From Branchiostoma floridae (lineage: Eukaryota > Chordata > Leptocardii > Amphioxiformes > Branchiostomatidae), in assembly GCF_000003815.2 (NCBI RefSeq), contig NC_049991.1, positions 809,134 to 837,046 of the forward strand: 27,913 nucleotides of DNA. Reading direction: 5' to 3'. The translations under genes and the position numbers were made by a program. The notes under the pieces were generated by a model that saw nothing but the letters and a program-made list of their open reading frames with translations, did no database searches and had not been told where the DNA came from. Positions 1 through 12,200 of this stretch are shown piece after piece; the stretch's first letter is position 1, and the number at the start of each line of letters is the position of its first letter.

Positions 1-2
1 GG

Positions 3-815
3 GACGTCCTGTGCCGACTTCTGCCCTACATCCAGGGTATCTCTGTGTCCGGCAGCGTCTTGTCTCTAACCGTCATCAGTGTGGACCGAATCCACAGCCT
101 GTCTCACCAAGGCAAGCCTCCCAACTCATTTCTGAAGCAGAACTCCATTGCCGTCCTGGTCGTGATATGGGTGGTCTCCATGACAATCATGTCACCGCTT
201 TTGTTTGTGAATCACCTGGATAACGTGACGCTGGACTTTGGACTGAGTGAAAACTTGACCCTTGCGATCTGTAAGGAGGACTGGTCCAGTGACGCAGGAA
301 AGCAGCAGTACAGCGTGACTCTGTTCATCTTTCATCTCATCATCCCCGCCGCCATCATGATCGTAGCCAACGCTCTGATAGGAAAGAAACTGTGGCGCAC
401 CGACGACGTTGACGAGGTGGAAAACGGCACACGATTGGACGGCGTCATGATCTCCCATGCTATAGTCGCATCAGGGTTGAAGAGACAGCGAGGTATCGTC
501 AAGATGTTGGTAGCGCTGCTCAGCGTCTTCTTTGTGTTCTGGACTCCCTACTACGTCATCACTCTGTGGCTCGACTTCCGGTCAGGAAAGCACTGGGAGG
601 ACAACACCGTGGCTGGAAACGTCTATCCGTTCTCTCTGTTCCTGGGGCTAGCGAACTCTGCCATTAACCCCATCTGCTACGGTCTAATGAACGCTCGCTT
701 TCGCGAGGCGACAAAAGACGTCTTCAGTCGGAAGATGCAGTGGAGACCGCCATCTTCTGAATCAACGAACACAACCAATACCGGACAGGTTTCCACGGAC
801 GTATTTAGTCTCTAG
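3..815 (+). CDS. Rhodopsin-family GPCR, peptide-receptor type, 3' (probably last) exon, partial
   Basis: The frame is open from the first bases of the window to a TAG stop, giving about 270 residues that begin at the start of TM3; the N-terminus, TM1 and TM2 lie to the left. Seen in order: the TM3 cysteine (CRLLPYIQG), a DRI variant of the DRY motif, TM4 with its tryptophan (VVIWVVS), an ECL2 cysteine (AICKEDW), TM5 with a proline (LIIPAAI), a basic third loop (LKRQRGIVKM), TM6 with FWTPYYV, TM7 with NSAINPICYG (NPxxY form) and a short helix 8 with a Ser/Thr-rich tail. This pattern is that of class A receptors for neuropeptides and suggests a G-protein-coupled receptor at the plasma membrane. 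The ligand cannot be read from the sequence. An in-frame ATG at 45 is internal to TM3 and is not the true start. Confidence 0.9.
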   Translation, partial: DVLCRLLPYIQGISVSGSVLSLTVISVDRIHSLSHQGKPPNSFLKQNSIAVLVVIWVVSMTIMSPLLFVNHLDNVTLDFGLSENLTLAICKEDWSSDAGKQQYSVTLFIFHLIIPAAIMIVANALIGKKLWRTDDVDEVENGTRLDGVMISHAIVASGLKRQRGIVKMLVALLSVFFVFWTPYYVITLWLDFRSGKHWEDNTVAGNVYPFSLFLGLANSAINPICYGLMNARFREATKDVFSRKMQWRPPSSESTNTTNTGQVSTDVFSL

Positions 816-1107
816 TCGCCGTGGTCCTCTAAAACACTGAAGTAGGAAAGTGTCACAAGGAAGGAGCATGAAAACATAAAACCTACAACATTCAAACCTG
901 CTACGTTGACCTGGATTAAAAGCAATATATCAATGGTCATATTAATGGTCATCTGAAAGACTAAACGTAACTCTTTTGGAGAAAATTTTAGAATGTCAAT
1001 TTTCCGCAAAGTATCTTCAATTTAGCAGTATAAAAAGGTTAAGATGACAAGGCCACTATATCAAATAAGGGACGTGTGGCTGCCTGTGTTTGGATTAAAA
1101 AAACAAT
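816..1107 (+). other. 3' flank of the GPCR gene, no gene seen
   Basis: AT-rich sequence after the GPCR stop, presumably 3' UTR. I see no canonical AATAAA; ATTAAA variants occur near 916 and 1095. No coding or structural signal. Confidence 0.4.
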
Positions 1108-2102
1108 TGTGTTTACATGTGCGTAGGTGATGTTCAGCACCAGGGACAGATGTGTTTACCTAAGAATGGAAGGTGTTCAGCACCAGGGACATGTGTGTTT
1201 ACATAATGATGGACGGTGTTCAGCAGCAGGGACAGGTGTGTTTACCTGTATGTGGATGGTGTTCAGCACCAGGAATAGGTGTCTTTATCTGTGTGTGGAT
1301 GGTGTTCAGCACCAAGGACAGGTGTGTTTACCTGTGTGTGGATGGTGTTCAGCACCAGGAATAGGTGTCTTTATCTGTGTGTGGATGGTGTTCAGCACCA
1401 AGGACAGGTGTGTTTACCTGTGTGTGGATGGTGTTCAGCACCAGGAATAGGTGTCTTTATCTGTGTGTGGATGGTGTTCAGCACCAGGGACAGGTGTGTT
1501 TACCTAAGAATGGATGGTGTTCAGCACCAGGGACAGATGTGTTTACCTAAGAATGGATGGTGTTCAGCACCAGGGACAGATGTGTTTACCTAAGAATGGA
1601 TGGTGTTCAGCACCAGGGACAGATGTGTTTACCTGTGTGTGGATGGTATTCAGCACCAGGGACAGGTGTGTTAACCTGTATGTGGATTGTGTTCAGGACC
1701 AGGGACAGGTGTGATTATCTGTGTGGATGGTGTTCAGCACCAAGGACAGGTGTGTTTACCTGTATGTGGATGGTGTTCAGTACCAGGGATAGGTGTGTCT
1801 ATCTAAGATAGAACGGATGGTGTTCATTACCAGGGACAGATGTGTTAACCTGTTTGTGGATTGTGTTCAGCACCAGGAATAGGTGTGTTTATCTGTGTGT
1901 GGATGGTGTTCAGTACCAGGGACAGGTATGTTTATCTGTGTGTGGATGGTGTTCAGCACCAAGGACATATGTGTTTACCTGTATGTGGATGGTGTTCAGC
2001 ACCAGGGACAGGTGTGTTCATCTGTGTGTGGATAGTGTTCAGCACCAAGGACAGGTGTGTTTATCTGTGTGTGGATGGTGTTCAGCACCAAGGACAGGTG
2101 TG

Positions 2103-2308
2103 TTTATCTGTGAGTGTGTGTGTGTGTGTGTATGTGTGTGTGTGCGTGTATGTGTGTGTGTGTGTATGTGTGTGTGTGTGTGTGTGTATGTGTTCATCTG
2201 TGTGTGGATGCTGTTCAGCACCAAGGAAAGGTGTGTTTATCTGTGAGTGAGTGAGTGAGTGAGTGAGTGAGTGAGTGAGTGAGTGTGTGTGTGTGTGTGT
2301 GTGTGTGA
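2103..2308 (+). repeat. (TG)n and (GAGT)n microsatellites, first block
   Basis: An interrupted (TG)n run follows a minisatellite unit, then one complete unit with the variant GGATGCTGTTCAGC, then (GAGT)n at about 2242-2284 and a second (TG)n to about 2307. The same order recurs at 2514-2769. Confidence 0.95.
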
Positions 2309-2513
2309 ATGGTGTTCAGCACCAGGGACAGGTATGTTTATCTGTGTGTGGATGGTGTTCAGCACCAAGGACATGTGTGTTTACCTGTATGTGGATAGTG
2401 TTCAGCACCAAGGACAGGTGTGTTTATCTGTGTGTGGATGGTGTTCAGCACCAAGGACAGGTGTGTTTATCTGTGTGTGGATGGTGTTCAGCACCAAGGA
2501 CAGGTGTGTTTAT

Positions 2514-2773
<260 letters not shown>

Positions 2774-2960
2774 GTGTTCAGCACCAGGGACAGGTGCGTT
2801 GGTTGTGCCCAGCACCGGAGATAGGTTTGTTTACCTGTGTGTGGATTGTGCTCAGTGCTATTTTGACAGGCATTCTATCTGGGAGTAGGTGTCCTTTTGT
2901 GGATGGTGTTCAGCAGTGTTTATATCGTAGTGTGGATTGTCTTCAGTTATTTGAAAATCT

Positions 2961-5470
2961 TAGAATATTTATTTTTGCGCTATATACTAATAGAATATCT
3001 TAGATTTGAACTTTTAAGTGGTAGCAGTGCGTTTTAGTTTTAGAGACAATTGTGATCAATGTTTATTAGCAATGTACGCCGGCGACGGACAGAAAACAAC
3101 ACAAGCAAATGATCGATTTGTATTGGTAGCAGTACCGTCTTGTGTGATTCAGTGGCTCTCCTGCATAAAAATAACTTCGCTGGTGTACAGGTGTATTTCA
3201 CTGTGTGGACGGTGTTCGACATCAGGAACTGATCGATACGTATTTCCTTGCAATATCCGAGACCATGACTTATTTGTATATATGACATCCACGCGCATCC
3301 AAAAGAAGCCGTCAAAAAGAGGCCGTTTTCGATCATATTCTACATCGGCGAAAGCAGCGATAAAATGAGTGTGTAATATCGGGAAATGGATCCTAGTGTG
3401 GTAGAATGCCAACATGGATTCAAAAAATCAAAGATGAAGGATATTTAATTGTTCGGTATTCCAAACTTAAGTCATTTGTTCAACCTTTCATCACGAAGTC
3501 GACTTTTTTGCTTGTCTTTTTCTATTCGCACGCACGCATCATATTTGGGGTTCCAGATGATGTTATCCATACAAGTCAACATGGCCCAAGATAAGTCAGA
3601 TGTTGGTACTCATCTCACTCTATCGTCGTTCTGAATACCATTGGTTCACATCGTTTTCCAAATAAATGGCTTCAAAAACATCTTGCCTGTTCAGAGATGA
3701 TAAATGTGTCGATTAATGAGACGGATACTCTAAATAAGAAATCTGCATCTGCTGGGCCGTCTTGCAACTCCTGCACCTGTGGGACTATGAGCGTCAGTAG
3801 ACAGGCGAGAGGGTGCAGAAGGATACTTTGGCAAGTGACTGTTATTTTAGCCTACTCCATTGTCTCTCGAGATAGAAGGATGCCAACATATCTTTTAATT
3901 GTTCATATCATTTTCTAAATCTTTGACGGGGCCACGGAGCTGAGTAAAAATAGCACGCTTATGCGAAGTACAATGTGGTGTGACTAAGCGTCAAATCTAA
4001 TGATTGTAAAGTACTACACAAATACTACATTTCAAGACAATAATCCCACAAAGACATAATCACAGACACACGCACCCGAAAACAACAACGCAAATACTTG
4101 TGGTGATGACATATTCCCCAGCATGCAAAAGTCATTATGACGGCATCCATGTAACGTTAATGGACATCTAATGCCATCTGTCAGCTACGTGATTTCTTCA
4201 AAATTTCAAAGTTTCGTGTGTTGGATATTCCAATTTCCAAATAATTCAAAATGATTCAAAATGATTACAAATATGATTTAATGACCCTTGCGGTGACTTG
4301 AAGGGGACCAAAACGCTTTTATGTCAGCACTCAGGTGCTGTCCTGGCTGATGAACGAATTCTATGTTTAGCGCTGCAGCAACGCCAAATGCTGCCCCCAA
4401 AATGTAGGGATAAGACATCTCATTTCCCGTAGTCTGCTGATGGATTGTTCATCATGGCTCGCTGTTTTCATGGGACGTTAAAAAAACAACAAGGTCATGC
4501 GTGGGCGCCATGTTGGATGATGAAAGCAGTATCTTTCCAACCTGTCGCCATGTAATTTCCGCTCGGAACCTGGTACCACGATTCGCCTAAAACATCATTT
4601 CTTTAGAAGTAACGTTATTTATCCTTAATTATATACCAATTGTAATTTTTCATAATGTTTGCTTTTCTGCTTCTAAAAAAACGTTTTTCGCGAGTTGCTG
4701 TGCCAGGTTCCAAACCAGCTGCTGTGTTTACTATGACATCACGGGCTGAACTTGATTATCTGGTGTCTGGAAACAGGAACTAGAAGTCTGAGTTGTGAGG
4801 CGTGATGTTCAATAAGAAGGGTTTATATTTTTCATTGAATAAAACTGTTATTTCTAATGTATCAGGAAATGTTGACTTTTGGTGACATGAGTACTTTACG
4901 ACAATGGTGTGTATATGCCAGATATACAAGAACGAGCCAAACAAGACATTCATCCCTTGGTATTTGTTAACAGACTTCGTATATGATACCAGTATTGGTA
5001 TACCACTATATATAACACTCACCAAAATCTACTACTTTTTTTCCGGAAAACCTATGCCATGATGCTGTAGAAACCATCACACGAGCCAAAATTCTATCCT
5101 TGATTTGAAGATAATGGGTTCGATGTTTTTATCTTTACTTTACCAGGGGAGACATATTGCCTTTTGTGCACTGGGGCTTTTCAATGTGCCCTGGTGAAAA
5201 ACTTCAGACATACATATCAACATTAAATAAAATAGTTACAGAAATAATAACCTAGTATCAGGTATAATAACCAATAAGGCAGGTTCCTAATGATATAAAA
5301 AAAACTAATACCGCATTATAGCTTAAGTAAATCAAGGATGTAACATTATCATAATGTGACTTGAAAAAAATAAATAGAATGAAATGAGAATGGAATTGAA
5401 TGTGAAATACAAAAAGATTACTTAAATGATAACAGTTCAGACACTCTGTTCTCTGGTCTTCAATGATGTG
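2961..5470. other. Intergenic region, no convincing gene
   Basis: Short open frames occur here (for example 3018-3368 +), but none has a recognisable domain, splice context or codon pattern. One isolated and degraded relative of the 43-bp minisatellite unit is visible at about 3183-3232 (GTGTGGACGGTGTTCGACAT). The rest is AT-rich and unassigned. Confidence 0.5.
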
Positions 5471-5625
5471 TCGGTCTGTACATTGTAAGTTTCCTATCCT
5501 GAGTATCAGCCTTGTTAGTTTACCGGGGCTCCCATACTCACCCCTCACTAACCCTCGGTTGAGTATGGGAGCCTTTGTGAACAAGGCTGATACACAGGCT
5601 AGGAAACTCACAATGGACAGACCGA
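5471..5625. repeat. Long inverted repeat (foldback, MITE-like)
   Basis: Arms 5471-5540 and 5560-5625 are reverse complements over about 66 bp with a 4-bp insertion in the left arm and only a few mismatches by eye; the innermost 14 bp (GGCTCCCATACTCA) are perfect. The loop is 19 nt. Weaker complementarity continues outward to about 5459 and 5637. No transposase is present. It lies about 230 bp beyond the stop codon of the minus-strand TRIM-NHL gene, so it may be in that gene's 3' UTR or flank. Confidence 0.85.
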
Positions 5626-5854
5626 AAGATCATGGAGTTTTGTGTAAGATTCATACCTATATAGATATCCATACATGTCTATGTCTGTTTAGTTGTACTG
5701 TAAATAGTTGTTACAAACCTTACGAAAGTCGCTGTACTTTTGTACAGATTTAGTATTTTTCGAGGTCGTTTCTAATTTGACAGAAGATTTTTTTCTTGCC
5801 CATGAAGTATTACAGTGAAACAGTTACCATAATGACAGCGTTATCCCATTTCCA

Positions 5855-6283
5855 TTACTGTGAATTGAACACATAGCAACAGCACTTTCCAGTATCAGAC
5901 ACGACGATCTTCCCGTCGCCCGTGCGCGCGATGCCGTACGGTTTGACCAGCCCACCGGAGCGCACCGCGGCGTGCCCCACGAAGCGCCCCCTGTCGTTAA
6001 ACACCGACACGCGCGTGTTGCCGGAGTCAGCCACGATGACGTACCCATCCTGGTCAACACAGATGCCTTTGGGTGCCTTCAGGTTGGACTCTTTTTTGCC
6101 GACTGATCCGAACTGGACACGGAGATTGCCGAGGCTGTCGAAGACTCTGACGGAATGGTCGAAGCCCGAGGCCACCAAGATGTCTCCGTTCTGCGGGTTG
6201 CTGCCGAGGTAGAAGTCCCCTTTGGTCAGATTCTTCTTGCTTCCGAAGGACGTCCGACGTTTCACTTTGTTCTCTGGGTGGAC
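5855..6283 (-). CDS. TRIM-NHL exon 5: C-terminal NHL repeats and stop
   Basis: 142 codons plus TAA, acceptor ATCCCTCAG|GTCCACCC in phase 0. At least three NHL blades are visible: GDILVASGFDHSVRVFD, then APKGICVDQDGYVIVADSG with NTRVSVF, then KPYGIARTGDGKIVVSDTG followed by KCCCYVFNSQ. The pattern (hydrophobic-G-…-D-G-x-I-x-V-x-D) is standard for the family. Confidence 0.88.
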   Translation of the reverse strand, partial: VHPENKVKRRTSFGSKKNLTKGDFYLGSNPQNGDILVASGFDHSVRVFDSLGNLRVQFGSVGKKESNLKAPKGICVDQDGYVIVADSGNTRVSVFNDRGRFVGHAAVRSGGLVKPYGIARTGDGKIVVSDTGKCCCYVFNSQ

Positions 6284-9200
6284 CTGAGGGATTCGAAAGA
6301 TTGAATAGAAAGATAACTGAAAACCTCGGTCTTGTAACACCTTTGAGTAAGGGCGAGATTCACATGATGTCATAGGGACACCAGCACTGGTGGGCGCAGC
6401 TATTTTGCATTTCAGTACATCTTTTTTAAAGCGTTTTCGGATAGTCTCCAAGCAAATCCTACGGTAGCATAAGATTGCATCAAAAGCTGGCAAATGAGTC
6501 AGCCGTTCTAGGTGTAACGTTATGTACGGCTATCGGACAGTCCTAGGCCGGCAAAACCCCTTTGTGAACTTTTGATGCAATCTTACGCCATCGTAGGATC
6601 TGCTTGGAGATTAGTTTTCGGACACGTAGTGATCTTCTGCCCATAAAAAACTCTAACGTTACTGGATAAATTTGAGGTGAGATCTGCAATGTGCAAACTT
6701 AGAATTAGCGCCCACTCCCTTGAAATTGAGAGAGGGCGGTACAAAAAGCTACCCGTGGGCGAAAGAACCTGTAACTATTATATTGCAAATCTGGTGGAAG
6801 ACGAAAGACATTTTATTTCTAACTGCCTCTCTAATGACCAGGAAAGAAAGGAGTTACTAGTATTTGAAGAGGCATGCAAATCCCACAAAAAATTCCAAAT
6901 CTTTACTGACGAAAACAAAACTATAACACTGTTAACGTCACATAACCCATTCATTATAGAAAAAGTGAGACACTTCGTCTTCCACTGCTCCCAGAAAAGA
7001 AGTGAAACCCCAAATGCTTAGATCGTAGCTGTTAGCAGTTCATATTATTGCTAGAATAGTCCCTTGTTTCCACTTGTCACTATTGTTATCTATACCAAAG
7101 TCTTTAATTTTATGTATGTTTACTATGTATTCTGTAAGTTGCTTGTTGCAATTAGCCCTCGGGCAAGAACTTGCAAATAAACTTTCTTTCCTTTAACGTA
7201 CCATGAATCGCCGTTGTTCTTCTCCCCGGCTGTTGATGACACACACCAACCCTGCGTTGTCGATGACGGCGATTTCGTCACCAGGAAGAGCGGTGGCGTC
7301 ACGCAGACTTTTGAACTTCCCGCCGCCGGTGGGACTGAAGACGTTTTCCTGGATGGGATCTCCTTCTTCACTGTACCTAAGAGACACAATCAGTCGTCAT
7401 GGAACTATAATCTCCAAGCAGATTTTTCGGGAGCAAAGACAGTATCCAAAGGGCCAAACAGTATTGATGAATAATGACACCGCACTGTTTTTAAATTACC
7501 AACGATATACACTTGTGAAGTAAAATGGCAATTTCGAACCTATTTTTTTAGTGTCTCTCCTTACTACTATTTTACAGTGTCTCCTTTTTATTCCTGATGA
7601 CAATCTCTTGATATGAATTTCAGGAAAGTACCAAATTTGAAAGTTTTGGGGTATTTGCATGTTTGGTATAAACCTCCGATACCAAACATGCAAATTGTCA
7701 TTATGTAGATAGTGCTTGTGGTACCTTTGTATGATGACGCCTTCCTGATCGTTGTCCATGATGGAGAATGTCCTGTCTCTGTTCAACACAAATGAAACAG
7801 GGTAGATGTCTCTCGTTCCAAACGTCTTCAGCAGTACGCCCTGTGAGTTGAACTTGTGGAGGCGACCGCTGATACTTTTCCTCTTGCGATCCAGGACGAA
7901 TATGTCGCCTGTGTCCGAGACCCTGACCCGGACAGGATCCGTGAACTCCCCCAGCTGGTCCCCGGGGCTGCCGAACTGGAGATCCGGAGGTTTCGGCTGA
8001 ATCTGCCTCTCCGGTGGAGGTGGGGGAAGATGCGAGGGAGGGGAATCTTGTAAAGGAGGTTGTTGTTGTTGTTGTTGTTGTTGTAGTTGTAGTTGTTGTT
8101 GTTGTTGTTGTAGTAGTTGTTGTTGTTGCTGTTGTTGTTGTTGTTGTTGTTGTGAAGGAGGAGGATGTGGTGGAAGAACCTGAATGCCCTTGGGTGGAGC
8201 ACTGTTCAGAACATTGACGTTGACGGGCTCGGCTGTACCATTGACGTGAGGTACCGGGGGAGTCGCTGCCCTCGGAGTCTGAACTCTCACGTCTGTTGAT
8301 CCCGAAGACGGGCCGTTGAAAGACCAGGGAGAGACTCCTGCGTGGACTTCGTCTGCAGCTGTTGGTTCCGACATCATGTCTGCCAGGGCAGCATTCAGCA
8401 TTCTGTCTTGGTCTTTGTCAGGTGGACTTGGTGGGTCATCACGGTACGAAACGGGAGGAATGTCCCCCGCAAAGGGACCTCGGACCGGCACGGAGCCTGA
8501 GCCCTGGGATCTGCCTGTCTGACGGGCGAGCAGCTTGCCCAACTCGACGGGGCGGTTAGACGGTCGGAATTCAAAATGATTGACAGTCTGGCAGACGGGA
8601 ATGACAGACTTTCTCGACAGTTCGGCCAGCAGCTTTCTGCACCTCAACATCTCCAGGACATCGCCCCTGTCACCTGCTCTCTTCGCACCTTCGTAGGCGT
8701 TGACAGTGGTGGACACCTGGTACGTTAGGAACACAACAATAAACATCGTTCAAAAGTATAAAGAGCTGAGTTTAATGGTCTTGATATACTTCCATGCACC
8801 CAACTTGCCATGCTCACATGTGTTAAGATCACGGGAAAAAACGGTATGTGTTTGCCTTAAGGTCGGTAGGTCTTGAGTTTGATCCCCTACCGAGCCATAC
8901 AATAGACTTTTAAAATGGTACATGCTGCTTTCTCTGCTTAGCATTCAGCATTTGAGAAAAAGTATGGTAGTCGAACACACACCACTACAGTGGACCAGTC
9001 CCCTACCCCAATGATTGCACACAAGCTATGTGGCTCAGGGCTACTGAAACGGAAATGGTGCAGGAAGGACTTTAACTGAAGACACGGTTACATTAAGCAG
9101 GCATGTACAAATGATGAAAGGAAGGTGATACCTTGTGAAAGTCACTGCTCATTGGTTGCTGTGCCCTCTCGTATTCTTCGTTCAGCTCCCGGAGAAGCTC

Positions 9201-12200
9201 CAGTTTTTGCCTCTGTACTTCTTCAGTGACTTTGCGGGCGTGCTCCTCTATGTCGGTCTCGGCATCAGCCTTCTCAGCGGCTAGCTCCAGCTCCATCTGT
9301 CCTAGCACGTCCAGACTGTCCTTCAGCTCATCTAAACGGCCGGAATTCTGGTCTACGAGACCGTTGATCTGTACATATAAGACAGGTCATACTGGATATG
9401 TAAATCGAGTGGTGTAGAAAATGAAGTCCACTTTGTATTAGACAGCACATTNNNNNNNNNNNNNNNNNNNNNNNNNNNNNNNNNNNNNNNNNNNNNNNNN
9501 NNNNNNNNNNNNNNNNNNNNNNNNNNNNNNNNNNNNNNNNNNNNNNNNNNNNNNNNNNNNNNNNNNNNNNNNNNNNNNNNNNNNNNNNNNNNNNNNNNNN
9601 NNNNNNNNNNNNNNNNNNNNNNNNNNNNNNNGTATGTGCGTGCATGTGAGAAAGAGAGAGAGAGAGAGAAGCATTTTCATTTAGATATTCCCATTTCTTA
9701 TATTATACCTATACAAAGAAGAATGAATGTGAGTCAAACATACAACACTCGGCACTCGGAAACTTAAATTTGATCAATCATTTTGCCATTAGCACTTAAT
9801 CATCTGTATACAACTATGTATGTATCATTGAAAAGCCTGTTAATTACCCTACAATGATGCCGAATTTTGTCAAAATCTTGTAGTCACAAATCGAACACCA
9901 AATCTGACAACGCGAGTGAGTCACAATATAAGCTAATGTGCCGAAAGTTCCCTGCCAACGCATGTATTGTGTTGCTCACGGCAGCTCACCATGATAAAGC
10001 TAATGTTGCAACCCGCCGTACGTGCAAATACGTGCTGTCTACGTGCCAAAACGTGGGCAATCTTTTTGGATCCGTAAGCGTACGAACTCGTAGGGAATCC
10101 GACGGATTTTGGAGCACGCAGACACACCGTAGAACGTTACATACAGGCAAAACTCTGTGTGCCATCGGGCTGCGGATTCGCCCCCCGTACGTACCAGTAC
10201 GAGCGACGCACCTGCCCTGTACAGCCTGAACGTTTTCTGAAATACGTGGCGGACGTGGCCTCCCAAAAAACGTACGGACAAATTGCACGTACGGCGGGTT
10301 GTGTCCTTAAGTAGCCCTTGTGCTCAACCCATGAATGTGCAATTATAACAACCAAGATATCATTGTAGGCTTTCCAACTGGTATTTGATTGTCGACAAAA
10401 TCAAGGTTCCTAAATGTTTGCGCCAAGTTTTGATGCATACTGTTCCCAGATAGAAAGAAGGGGGGAAATGATAGAAAGTCAACAAAAGCATTTTGTCCAT
10501 AACCTGAATGCTTGCAGACTACTAAATGTCATGCTTTCACATAAACATAGTTCCCCATCAACCATGCGAACGTAACCCGCACGCACAGCGTATTACCCTG
10601 GGCGATATCACAGGCATTTCTAGAAGGCAGTGATGCGCAAAATCTGACCCGAGGACCTCTTCCCTGTGAATGACACAACGTCCTCCAGAAAACATGATCT
10701 TTTCCCATTGGAACCAATACTTTGTGCCTGAAGGAACATGGTTCTATATTATTATACTGTCATCACAATTTCGGACAGTGATAACATATGATTCAATAAA
10801 GAACGTCCTTATGTCAATGATTATCTTAAACACGTGACATCTTTGTGAGGGCAACAGTAAACCTTTTGAAACGCTGAAAACCTTACATTACCTCGGTTCC
10901 CATTGACCTGCATGGGTGATAGACACGTGCGTTTGCCAACACCGGGGTTATAGGTGGGCTTAACACTAGAACATACACTCAGGTATACATTTTTCCCAAC
11001 GCAACATCATCTGCCGGCGTGAACTGCGTGCATGGCGACCAAATGTCAGCTTGATATCAATTTAGACGTGCGGATTAGCGCTGACATTCAGCTAGTCACT
11101 TCATTCTTCACGTAGCGCTCCACTCCTTCCGGGGCGTCAAACATTAACACGTCCAACTTCATATTACGGTTTTATATCTACTAGGCATATGCACAACCAC
11201 TAAATAATGCACCTGCGCTATCAGTGTACAGTTAAGCTAAGGGCACAACCCGCCGTACGTGCAAAAACGTGCTGTCTACGTGCCAAAACGTGGGCAATCT
11301 TTTGGGATCCGTAAATGGTAAGTACCGCATCCGTACGAACTCGTAGGGAATCCGACGGATTTTGTAGCACACAGACACACGCCGTAGAACTTTACCTGCA
11401 GGCAAAACTCTGTGTGTCGTGCGTTGACGTACCCGCTCCCTGCTCTTGCCAAGTCGTTCCCACGTTTTGGCACGTAGACAGCACGTATATATTTGCACGT
11501 ACGGTGGGTTGTGCCCTTAGCTTTAAGTAGCCCGATACAGGCGCTGCGCTTTTGTTGGTACATGCTTGGTACACCTTGTACGCATCGGCCTTCGTAGTTT
11601 TTAGGGAACGCCCCCGACCAATTCTCACGGCCGGACAGAAAATTTTAGAACACATATTAATCAGTGCTGCAGACTAGTCCAGTGGTACTCGAAATGCAAA
11701 TTCAAAATACCAAAGAGCCGTTAGATAGTTTCCTTACATTCTCAAGAACCGTCCTACTATGATTTTCATGTAGTACGATTTTCAGTACTGGTGAGATAAT
11801 GACAGAAACGACCCTTGAAAAGTCACCCACTTCGACCTTTTCGTGAACAGAATCTTTATCATATCCATAACTGTCCCCAGAACATCCTCAATGTGCTGTC
11901 GTAGACCTTTCGTACGACGAACGTGACAAGACCCTTACCTGTTTCCTGATCTTCTGTTTGACGTCCTCCAGTCTGGCGACCTTGTGCTCGTTATGATCTC
12001 CCAGAAGACACTCCTCGCAGATGGGGCGGTCACACCGCAGACAGAAGTACCTGAAGCCCTCGTGCAGGTGATCGTCACAGCTCGTGTCCTCCAGCTGCAG
12101 CAGCCGCTTGTTCCTCAGCTTCTCCGTCAGGACACCCGGGTCGGGACTCATCATCTCCGGCTTCTCTTCTATCGCGGACACTGTGTGGATCTTCTCGCTT

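Noticed and set aside
3018-3368. 116-codon plus-strand frame
   Set aside because: No recognisable domain; part of it is a degraded minisatellite unit (CISLCGRCSTSGTD); no splice or promoter support.
5541-5559. Telomere-like TAACCCT in the hairpin loop
   Set aside because: A single copy is expected by chance; no tandem telomeric repeat.
8874-8900. tRNA gene
   Set aside because: Only a B-box-like segment is seen; no cloverleaf or A-box. Kept as a SINE-like feature instead.
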